This document shows, in pieces, positions 17,256 through 24,637 of a stretch of 64,000 nucleotides of DNA. Within the stretch, counting starts at the first letter, position 1. Every line of letters begins with the position of its first letter. Source of the stretch: a virus; the IMG/VR virus record IMGVR_UViG_3300005289_000052, positions 1 to 64,000 of that record; one strand, written 5' to 3'. Both the position numbers and the translations under genes were made by a program. The notes beneath the pieces were generated by a model. It searched no databases, was not told where the DNA came from, and saw only the letters and a list, made by a program, of their open reading frames with translations.

Positions 17256-17867
17256 ATGGCTGGAGTAACCCCACCTCTGTTAACCAGGGGTCGATACACC
17301 CTCATCACGCCCTTCACGGCGCTCCCTACGTCGCTCTATAACTGTGCGGCTATCCGTACCATGCAGGAGTGTCAAATCCACGGTGAGGACGTCTTAAACG
17401 ACATCTACATCAAAGCGGGTTTGACCAAGGCTGACTACGACCGGGACTCCAAAGCAGGTTCAAAGATCGTTACCCTGTTGTCTGATGACTCGGTGCCGAT
17501 CTATGTGCCAGACTCCTACATCGAGTCGTATCCGAACTATGACGCTGTACCGTATTCTCACACGGTGCTGTCGATTGACTTGGGTGCACTCCCTGACTAC
17601 GTGAGTCTGGCTAACCTGCAACTGGAAATCTCTGCACTCACTTCTGATGTGGTGGGTAAAGAGTCCAAGGTTGCTGTACACCGTGGTGCGTCCACTGGTC
17701 TGGTTACTCCAGAACAGCATGAAGTGGCAGAGGTTGCTCGTGTTGCTGCTATCAAGCGTCGTACTACTTACCGGGCGGAGAACGTGCGCCTGGAGCGGGA
17801 GAAGACGGCACTGCTCGAACAGAACCAAGTACTGATGGATCTGCTCAAAGCAAACGGTCTGATGTAA
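17256..17867 (+). CDS. Uncharacterised protein with C-terminal coiled coil
   Basis: 203 residues. The first 120 are mixed and the last 60 form a helical, coiled-coil-like region (VRLEREKTALLEQNQVLMDLL). The start is eight bases after the stop of the upstream gene with GAGGTGAG before it, so the two are co-translated. No family recognised; a structural or assembly role is inferred from context. Confidence 0.7.
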   Translation: MAGVTPPLLTRGRYTLITPFTALPTSLYNCAAIRTMQECQIHGEDVLNDIYIKAGLTKADYDRDSKAGSKIVTLLSDDSVPIYVPDSYIESYPNYDAVPYSHTVLSIDLGALPDYVSLANLQLEISALTSDVVGKESKVAVHRGASTGLVTPEQHEVAEVARVAAIKRRTTYRAENVRLEREKTALLEQNQVLMDLLKANGLM

Positions 17868-17871
17868 GACA

Positions 17872-17905
17872 GCATAGAGGGAGGCCCAAAGGCCTCCCCT
17901 TATGC
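17872..17905. terminator. Bidirectional terminator with GCATA/TATGC arms
   Basis: GCATAGAGGGAGGCC, loop CAAA, GGCCTCCCCTTATGC between convergent genes. The sequence is almost identical to the element at 2606-2639. Confidence 0.85.
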
Positions 17906-17908
17906 CGT

Positions 17909-18418
17909 TCAGATGTTGTATCGGAACACGGTGATCCAGCGACTGTAGGCGATTTCATCCGCAAACAGAAGCTCATGTAACTGCGCCGTAAAGACTTCAT
18001 CAGTAGCATCTTGCAAAGTCCGGGTTAGGAACTTCTCAATATCTTTCCGACGAGCCTCACGACGGTTGTTCTGGATCGGGTACAACACCAGAATGAACTG
18101 GACGGCCAGGGTGGTTTGAATGTCCACAGGGCGTGGATCATCATCACTGAAGGTCCGCATGAAGAGGTCGTGTGCCGTCTCCAGTTGGTTCTTCACTGTT
18201 GCAGGAGTCGGGAACAAAGCCCGGACACCACCCTCGGTGAAGTGATGCAGAAGAGCATTGACCAAGTTGGGCAGAGTGAACGGCTCCAACAGCTTTGCGT
18301 TCACAGCGAACTCGAGATCCTTGTGGGCAAGGAACAAGTCGGCCATCACTCGGCGGTAAGCTTTGTGTTCCCGGACCATTACAGTCCGTTCAACGCGTTC
18401 GTGGAGGAATTCACTCAT
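17909..18418 (-). CDS. Uncharacterised helical protein
   Basis: About 169 residues from the ATG at 18418, which overlaps the stop of the upstream gene (ATGA). Helical, with many Leu, Phe, Arg and Glu. No domain recognised. Last gene of a minus-strand run from the acidic protein gene (19545). Confidence 0.65.
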   Translation of the reverse strand: MSEFLHERVERTVMVREHKAYRRVMADLFLAHKDLEFAVNAKLLEPFTLPNLVNALLHHFTEGGVRALFPTPATVKNQLETAHDLFMRTFSDDDPRPVDIQTTLAVQFILVLYPIQNNRREARRKDIEKFLTRTLQDATDEVFTAQLHELLFADEIAYSRWITVFRYNI

Positions 18419-18786
18419 GAGATCGTAATCTCCCAACGGAGGTCTTGTTCAACCCAGCGCGAGAACCACCCCAGACAGTTAGCATTGAGGTTTGCACCAT
18501 CAAAACCAAACGCTGCGGTGGCACTCCCCATTTTGCCGTTAAAGATGCAGACTGCAAAGCGATCCCACTCAGCCTCCGAACAAGGAAGAACCTTGATACC
18601 ATCCAGCGGTGTTGGGGAGAAGCAGTAGTTAAACGCCTCCACAATATCGCATTCGGCAATCGAACAGATTACCCCGTTACGTTTAGGGAGATAGAACAGA
18701 GGTACGCCACTGATCAGCTCGTGTTGCTCAAGCTTAAAGTCGCCTACCTCGGTAATAACTCCCAATGAATGTAGATCGCTCATCAT
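18415..18786 (-). CDS. Uncharacterised small protein
   Basis: About 123 residues; AAGGTGG precedes a GTG-ATG-ATG run, and I placed the start at the first ATG. Contains Cys residues (VICSIAECDIVEAFNYC, VLPCSE) and aromatic strands. No domain recognised. Ten bases after the acidic protein gene. Confidence 0.6.
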   Translation of the reverse strand: MMSDLHSLGVITEVGDFKLEQHELISGVPLFYLPKRNGVICSIAECDIVEAFNYCFSPTPLDGIKVLPCSEAEWDRFAVCIFNGKMGSATAAFGFDGANLNANCLGWFSRWVEQDLRWEITIS

Positions 18787-18795
18787 CACGCCACC

Positions 18796-19545
18796 TTAAA
18801 CGTCGTTGGAACCGGGTTCATCTTCCTCTTCTTCTTCTTCGTCTCCATCAGTGTTTCCATCGTCACCGTCGGAGCCGTCGCCTTCATCACCTTGGCCATC
18901 ACCGGCGTCTCCCTCACCACCGTCGCCAGCGCCCTCGGAGCCACCGTCATCGCCGCCAAGATCGTCAGCACCAGTATCATCACCAGTGCCATCGCCTTCA
19001 CCCGCGCCGTCCGCGCCCGTATCGCCGCCTGAGGTGTCGCCAGCTTGGTCACCGTCTGCTGCGCCACCGGCCGAGCCGTCGTCGTATCCACCATCACCGG
19101 AACCCTCTCCGCCTTCACCACCTTCACCGCCCTCGCCTTCTGGCAGGCCGGTACCTGGCTCGTTCACGCCTTCAGGACGTGGGTTCTTGTCATCCTCGGT
19201 CAGGACGAGTTGACCATCAGCCATGGATTGCTCCATCGACTTGACGATCATGTTCTTGGCTTCACCAACGGCGACAGGATCGCCGATACCAGCCAGAGGA
19301 ACACCACGGTCACGCAGCAACTCTACAGCCGCCAAGATCTCGTTCATTTCTTTGATTGCTTTGAGGACCAGGGGTTGGCCCATGGCGTCACCCGCGCCTT
19401 CGTCGCCGTCTTCTGCGGAAACGATTGGTGCGGAGTCAGTCTGATCGACAGCTTTCGGACCCATGGCAGCCAGTTGAGCGAAAACGGCTACGAGTTCACC
19501 GGCTTCCTGAGCACCCCGTACAAACAGAGATTGAATAAGGTTCAT
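18796..19545 (-). CDS. Extremely acidic Gly/Asp/Glu-rich low-complexity protein
   Basis: 249 residues. Residues 1-120 form a short folded, helical region. Residues about 125-249 are almost pure Gly, Asp, Glu, Ala and Ser, ending in an EEEEEEDE run. Such tails are disordered and highly negative; they can mimic DNA, bind cations, or act as scaffolds. The portal-like gene at 53170 has a comparable acidic C-terminus. The repetitive sequence gives long spurious open frames on the opposite strand. Function unknown. Confidence 0.75.
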   Translation of the reverse strand: MNLIQSLFVRGAQEAGELVAVFAQLAAMGPKAVDQTDSAPIVSAEDGDEGAGDAMGQPLVLKAIKEMNEILAAVELLRDRGVPLAGIGDPVAVGEAKNMIVKSMEQSMADGQLVLTEDDKNPRPEGVNEPGTGLPEGEGGEGGEGGEGSGDGGYDDGSAGGAADGDQAGDTSGGDTGADGAGEGDGTGDDTGADDLGGDDGGSEGAGDGGEGDAGDGQGDEGDGSDGDDGNTDGDEEEEEEDEPGSNDV

Positions 19546-19673
19546 CAGTGTTACCTTTACAGTTGGTTACAAAGAGTGCCGCACCGCCCAAACCTTGGGT
19601 GGTAATGAGCGGCGTTTGACGCTACTACACCCTATATGGGAGACGAGCTTATCAAACCATACGGCACCCAAAC

Positions 19674-22136
19674 CTACTGAATTGTAACGTGCTGATTGTA
19701 TCGGGCTGGAAGTGTAACGTTGCTTGGGTCCATCACCAGAACCTCAGCATTGGTGAAAGAACCGTGACTAACGGCGTAGTGAGAGATCATAAAGACTTGA
19801 CTGAAACCTTTGGTCTCAACCAGATCCTTTACGAACAACATCACGTTCGCTTTGTGAGTCTCATCGAAGAAGTGACCCAACTCATCGAGGAACAGTGGGA
19901 ACTGATCCAGCCGTTTGTACAGCATCGCAACCAACATGAAGGCAAAGTCAATCATCTCCTTCTGACCCATGGAAGTCTTCATTACGTCAGGAGTAGGCCG
20001 CTCACCTTTCACAGAAACAGGGAAGCGATAATCCAACTCACCAGAGGACTCACCACACGGCAACACCTCCAAGCTGTAGGTCCACACGTTGTCAGTGACA
20101 GCGTTAATGTCTTTGGCCCACGACTTGATGAAGCCGATCATCTGTTCAGCAATGATACCGTCCTTAGGAGACAGTTCATCTGCGATAGCCTTAAAGATCT
20201 CGTGACGGGTTTGTGCATCAGCCCGAGAGATCTCCAAGTCGCTCAACAGATCCTCAATGGTCTTACGCTCACTGAGTTTGCTGTTCAGGAAGGCCAGACG
20301 AGATTGGTTAGTGCGGGTGATCTCTTGGATAGTGTCATCCCGAAGCTCCACCACGTAGTCCTTGAACGCCTCTTCCTTCTTCTGCGAACCTGCTTCCAGT
20401 TGACGCCCCAAGTCTTCCAACTGCGACGACTTCTGAACAATCACCTGCACTTCATCGTAATCACGACCCAACTTAATCAACTGCTCAGTAAGGGCCGCGA
20501 TCTTGTCAGAGTTCTGATCAATACGAGATTGCAACTCACCTTGACCGTTGGACTTCTTCATGGCCTCAACAGAGAGCTTGAGTTGTTCCAGACGACGGTT
20601 AGCCATCTCCCATTCAGAGTACGTCTCAGCATCCCGAGAGAATGCGTTGAACTTACGAATCCAACCTTTAGGGTCATTGTTGATCCCGTCGTGTTGGAGC
20701 ATGTCGTCCCAGAACGTACCCATGGTTGGGTTGTTAGCCACCAGCGCACGATAACGCTGATAGAAGTTGGAGAACTCCCCAGCCTCTTCCAGATACTTCT
20801 CACACACCTCCAGATCCAACAACGAGTCTTTTAGGCGTGCTTGGTACTGAGCCAAGTTTGCCTCTGCTGCCCGACGGATCTGCTCAGTGTTACCCGGCAG
20901 CCACTTGTGCTCGCAGTTGGGACATTCGTTGTGGTTAACCGTGGAGATATGTTCGAGGATGGATTCCTCTTTGGCGACCCGGTTCTGAAAGCCCTCAATT
21001 TCCTTTTTAAGGCTGGTTCGAGTATCCCGGTTGCCTTGTACCCGTTGCATGTTGAAACGCTTGTCAGAGTTGTCTGGGATGTCCCTGAACACCTCGGTGA
21101 CTTGCTCTCGTGCATTGTTGATGGCTTGGTTCAACGCAAGTCCATCTACCCCAACGATTTGCGGGTACTCAGTCATGCAACCGCGCAGGTACTCCGTCTT
21201 GCGGGTCAGGGAAGCCATTTCAATTTCAGCTTCTTCCAAAGAACCCACACCACCAGACTCTACAGCGGCTTTCAAACGTTGCAAGTCTTCCAGAGACTCA
21301 GTGGTCCATTGGATCGAATGCTTGACCAGCTCTTGCTCTTTCTGGATAGAGGTCAGGCGATCTTTGGCATGTTCCAACGAATGGAACTTACCAGCCACTG
21401 GATTACCCATATCCAAGATACGAGCAGCCATTCGACATTCCCAATCCAACATTTGCTGGATACGAGACTCGCCACCTGACAGATTACGGTTGGAACGGTT
21501 CAGGTACAGGATCTCCAGTTCTTGTTGGAGTTCCTCAGCCTCAGCAGCCCAAGCAACATAATCGTCACCCAAGGCCCGCAACTTGTTGGTCTCTGTCACC
21601 ATCCGGTCAGCCAGACCTTTGGAGTAACCCAAAGCGTCACGAGCAGAACGAGACATGTCGTTGAAGTAACCGACCACGAACGAGAAGTCAGTGTCGCACA
21701 ACAACGTGAACCATTTGCGACGTTCCGAAGTCGACATCTGCGAGAACTTGATTTGTCCTGTGATCAGTTCATGAATGTCATCGTCGTAACCAAACTCGAT
21801 CATCGCCAATTCACGACTGACGCTTTGAGTGCCACCCGGATTGAGTTCTTCCCCGTCTTTAACAAACGAGTGCTTACCAGCTTTGGTCTTGAAATTGGAA
21901 CTGATGACGTAGATGGAACCTTTGTGCTCCCACTTGGTTTCCTTGCTACCACCAGTCAAATAGTCTTTCGAGTCTGCCGGTAGCGGCGAGATCTCGTTCA
22001 CGATAGAACTCTTACCGCTGCCGTTAGTGCCCAGAATCAACTGGTACATCTGAGTCGGCTTAAACACGATGTGACGGATATTGGCTACCAGCATCAGCCG
22101 AATACATCCATCAATGGTCATCTCTAACAATCGCAT
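19674..22136 (-). CDS. SbcC/Rad50/gp46-like SMC-type ATPase
   Basis: 820 residues. Walker A is GTNGSGKSS at residues 36-44. Long coiled coils flank a zinc-hook CPNC at 405-408. A signature-like GQKEMIDFAF region precedes Walker B LDELG at 750-754. This is the layout of SbcC/Rad50 and T4 gp46. It would work with an SbcD/gp47-type nuclease to process DNA ends during replication and recombination, but no such partner is visible in this window. The gene is divergent from the tail spike gene. Confidence 0.85.
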   Translation of the reverse strand: MRLLEMTIDGCIRLMLVANIRHIVFKPTQMYQLILGTNGSGKSSIVNEISPLPADSKDYLTGGSKETKWEHKGSIYVISSNFKTKAGKHSFVKDGEELNPGGTQSVSRELAMIEFGYDDDIHELITGQIKFSQMSTSERRKWFTLLCDTDFSFVVGYFNDMSRSARDALGYSKGLADRMVTETNKLRALGDDYVAWAAEAEELQQELEILYLNRSNRNLSGGESRIQQMLDWECRMAARILDMGNPVAGKFHSLEHAKDRLTSIQKEQELVKHSIQWTTESLEDLQRLKAAVESGGVGSLEEAEIEMASLTRKTEYLRGCMTEYPQIVGVDGLALNQAINNAREQVTEVFRDIPDNSDKRFNMQRVQGNRDTRTSLKKEIEGFQNRVAKEESILEHISTVNHNECPNCEHKWLPGNTEQIRRAAEANLAQYQARLKDSLLDLEVCEKYLEEAGEFSNFYQRYRALVANNPTMGTFWDDMLQHDGINNDPKGWIRKFNAFSRDAETYSEWEMANRRLEQLKLSVEAMKKSNGQGELQSRIDQNSDKIAALTEQLIKLGRDYDEVQVIVQKSSQLEDLGRQLEAGSQKKEEAFKDYVVELRDDTIQEITRTNQSRLAFLNSKLSERKTIEDLLSDLEISRADAQTRHEIFKAIADELSPKDGIIAEQMIGFIKSWAKDINAVTDNVWTYSLEVLPCGESSGELDYRFPVSVKGERPTPDVMKTSMGQKEMIDFAFMLVAMLYKRLDQFPLFLDELGHFFDETHKANVMLFVKDLVETKGFSQVFMISHYAVSHGSFTNAEVLVMDPSNVTLPARYNQHVTIQ

Positions 22137-22229
22137 CCGTTTAGCCCCATCAAAAATTTACTCCACATACTCTAAAGACCCCGTGTGATAATTAACTTAT
22201 CCTCTGAATGCCCCTTACGGATTAAGACA

Positions 22230-22988
22230 ATGGACGCTACTTGCTTCAAGATCGTCTCCATTGGGATTGTGGCAGAGAATAAGTCCATGGTGAACATGGA
22301 TGGAAGCTGGAACCACGAGGTAGATGTAACTCCCATTGAAAGCATGAGCATGCTTGATGGGGAGATCAAGTCCAACCCAACCCAAGTAGAGAACAAAGGT
22401 GTCGATCGCACCGGCAAACAGTTCGGTAACTCGACCATCGTTGACCAAACAGTCAAAGCTACATGGTTGCCGCTCGGTACCAACCGAGTGACTTCCCCTG
22501 ACGTTCGTCGTGGTGAGCGTGTGTACCTCTGGCAGGCCGCTGACGACGATAAATACTACTGGACCATCTCTGGTCTGGATGATGACAAACGTCGCTTAGA
22601 AACGGTTGTCTTCGCGTTTAACGGCAGTCCTACCGAGGGAGGCCTGAACCTCGATAACTGTTATTACTTCGAAGTCTCCACCCACAACAAAACCATCACA
22701 CTGGAAACCAGTACGGCTAACGGTGAGTCACACAACTACACCATCCAGATCAACGCGGCTGAGTCGGTCATCACGATTCAAGACGACGCTGGTAACTACT
22801 TCCAGTTGGATAGTGAAGAACACAAACTGATTCTCCAGAACCAAGACCAGTCACACGTGATCTTGGACAAGACCCGTATCAGCATCAAGGCGCTCGATGA
22901 GATCGCTTTAGATGTGGGGGCGACTCAGGTCTCTCTTACTCCGGCTGGGACTATCTGGAAAACTCCAACCTTCAAGGGGTCTAGCTAA
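22230..22988 (+). CDS. Tail spike / baseplate assembly protein V-like
   Basis: About 252 residues from the ATG at 22230 (GGA upstream; earlier in-frame starts lie in the AT-rich promoter region). The N-terminal 130 residues resemble the OB-fold region of gpV/gp5 proteins (GERVYLWQAADDDKYYW). The C-terminal part has repeated short beta strands with periodic polar residues (TITLETSTANGESHNYTIQI, ITIQDDAGNYFQL), as in a trimeric beta-helix spike. The stop overlaps the start of the PAAR-like gene, which supports a spike plus tip pair. Confidence 0.7.
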   Translation: MDATCFKIVSIGIVAENKSMVNMDGSWNHEVDVTPIESMSMLDGEIKSNPTQVENKGVDRTGKQFGNSTIVDQTVKATWLPLGTNRVTSPDVRRGERVYLWQAADDDKYYWTISGLDDDKRRLETVVFAFNGSPTEGGLNLDNCYYFEVSTHNKTITLETSTANGESHNYTIQINAAESVITIQDDAGNYFQLDSEEHKLILQNQDQSHVILDKTRISIKALDEIALDVGATQVSLTPAGTIWKTPTFKGSS

Positions 22989-23251
22989 TGGGTGGTATTT
23001 CTCGAGTAGGTGTCAACTCCGCAGGTGGTGTCATCCAGGGGCCAGGAGAACCGACGTTCACCTTAGATGGTGCGGTGGTATCCGTTCTCAACGATGACGT
23101 CGCAGGACACGGCGTAGGCTCTCACGCAGGCCCTAAAATGGTGGAGGGGTCAGCGTGGATGAGTTGGAATGGTGTTCCGGTAGTTCGGGCTGGTAATAAA
23201 GCCTCGTGTGGTCACGAAGCAGACGGACATCCGACGTGGGACATTGAATGA
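22988..23251 (+). CDS. PAAR-like spike tip protein
   Basis: 87 residues, very Gly-rich. Motifs such as GVGSHAGPKMVEG and NKASCGHEADGHPT supply His and Cys residues suited to metal binding at the tip of a PAAR-type cone. PAAR proteins cap phage and type VI spikes and help pierce the cell envelope. The start is immediately after the spike gene stop. No C-terminal effector extension is present. Confidence 0.75.
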   Translation: MGGISRVGVNSAGGVIQGPGEPTFTLDGAVVSVLNDDVAGHGVGSHAGPKMVEGSAWMSWNGVPVVRAGNKASCGHEADGHPTWDIE

Positions 23252-23253
23252 CA

Positions 23254-23287
23254 GCATAAGGGGAGGCTCTGGGCCTCCCTCTATGCC
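23254..23287. terminator. Bidirectional terminator with GCATA/TATGC arms
   Basis: GCATAAGGGGAGGCTCTGGGCCTCCCTCTATGC between the convergent genes ending at 23251 and 23290. Confidence 0.85.
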
Positions 23288-23289
23288 GG

Positions 23290-24534
23290 TTACAGGTCTG
23301 AACCAATTTTCAAGAAGTAAGCCTTCGAGTAACGGTTCGGGTAGTGACGATCTTGGGTCGGGTCGATAGAAACCCCTTCGGTCCAGTGAGTGGTCTCGAA
23401 GTTGTACTCAGGACGTCGGTTAGAACTCCCTGCCAGTACGTAGGTGTCGCCTTCACGCACAACCCAATAGGACATCAGCTCACCTTTGTCAATCACCACA
23501 GGCCAGAAAGGACGAGTCTTGGTGAAGTAACGGTCTGGGGTCTTGGAGACTTCCAGTTGCTCACGATCCACATAGATGTCGTTGTTGTTGATCACGACGA
23601 GGAAGGTTTGCGAAAGGGTGAACAGTTTGGTGATGACGTCATTGCTAAAGAACTCTTCCAGAGCAATCTGGTCGTAGTTCCCGTTCTTGATAGTCATCAG
23701 TGGACGAATCGACTCGAGGTTGATTCGCTTCTGTGCATGGAAGTACCACTCGACGAACACTTGGTTACGCAGATCGACAGAGAAGCTTTTCTCACCGATA
23801 CGTTTCAGTGCTCGACCCCAAGGTAGTAAGAAGCCCATAAAGGACAACATCACCGTCTTGTCGCTAAGGTCTTCCTCCACCGTGATGATGGTGTTGATCA
23901 GCAAGGAAGGATCACTACCGCCTGCTGCAATCATCTCAGTAGTAATCGGAATAGTCTTCACACCACCCACTGCTGAGAAGTTCAGGATGCCGACATGGTT
24001 GTCGTTACAGATCCGACCAGTCCTTCCGCCTTCTGGAATGTAGTTGGCTTCTGAGTCGTAGTCCACTCTGTGCAGTAACCCGTTAACTTCAACCAGACAG
24101 TTGTCATGGAAGTCTTTTGGTGACACGCCTTCACGCCACAGACGCAGGTCGTGTGCATCCGAGATCAGGTAGTCGTTACCATAAGCAACCCCTGGTGGCA
24201 CCGGAGCCAAACTGTAACCAGCAGCAATGGCGTCACGGTAGGTCACGTACTTCGGATTGATCTTGGGTACAGTCGTTGAGGTGGGTAGAGACTCATTCCC
24301 CAAACCTGCCAGCCACTGTTTAAGGGTGGTTCCTGGCATCACTTTGGTAATGCGACTGCGGACTTCATTGAGGTCCAAAGACAGGGGTTCTTCGTAGAGA
24401 GGAGAACTCAATACGAGGATTAAGTGGGAGTAGTCCGTCCAGAGTTTGAAGACGTCCATATCCGCCAAGTCTACTTGGGCCCAGCGACCCGTACGACCGC
24501 GCGTTCTGGCCAGCGTATAAAGGAGTGTGTACAT
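23290..24534 (-). CDS. Uncharacterised structural-type protein
   Basis: 414 residues from the ATG at 24534 (AAGAG about ten bases upstream). The open frame upstream overlaps the promoter of the fibre gene, so I rejected the longer form. Beta-rich, with a strand-turn pattern and many Val, Tyr and Trp residues. Its place between the spike module and the fibres suggests a baseplate or tail protein; not proven. Confidence 0.65.
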   Translation of the reverse strand: MYTLLYTLARTRGRTGRWAQVDLADMDVFKLWTDYSHLILVLSSPLYEEPLSLDLNEVRSRITKVMPGTTLKQWLAGLGNESLPTSTTVPKINPKYVTYRDAIAAGYSLAPVPPGVAYGNDYLISDAHDLRLWREGVSPKDFHDNCLVEVNGLLHRVDYDSEANYIPEGGRTGRICNDNHVGILNFSAVGGVKTIPITTEMIAAGGSDPSLLINTIITVEEDLSDKTVMLSFMGFLLPWGRALKRIGEKSFSVDLRNQVFVEWYFHAQKRINLESIRPLMTIKNGNYDQIALEEFFSNDVITKLFTLSQTFLVVINNNDIYVDREQLEVSKTPDRYFTKTRPFWPVVIDKGELMSYWVVREGDTYVLAGSSNRRPEYNFETTHWTEGVSIDPTQDRHYPNRYSKAYFLKIGSDL

Positions 24535-24637
24535 GGGCAAAATCTCTTGGAAGCCGGACCAGAGGCCGGGCAATAGTATGGTGCGTATTCTTTTACAGGC
24601 AACTATAACATTCGCTGTTTTCTGAGGAGTCAACGGT

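Noticed and set aside
18765-19244. Arg/His-rich and Pro/Ser-rich plus-strand frames
   Set aside because: Shadows of the Gly/Asp/Glu-rich coding repeat on the minus strand.
19546-19673. Possible gene or promoter in the 128-base gap
   Set aside because: Only a short GCGTTTGACGC hairpin and a CCCTATATGGG stretch are visible; no start signal and no match to the promoter motifs.
19689-21479. Long plus-strand frames opposite the SbcC-like gene
   Set aside because: The minus-strand protein has clear Walker A, zinc hook and Walker B, so the opposite frames are shadows.
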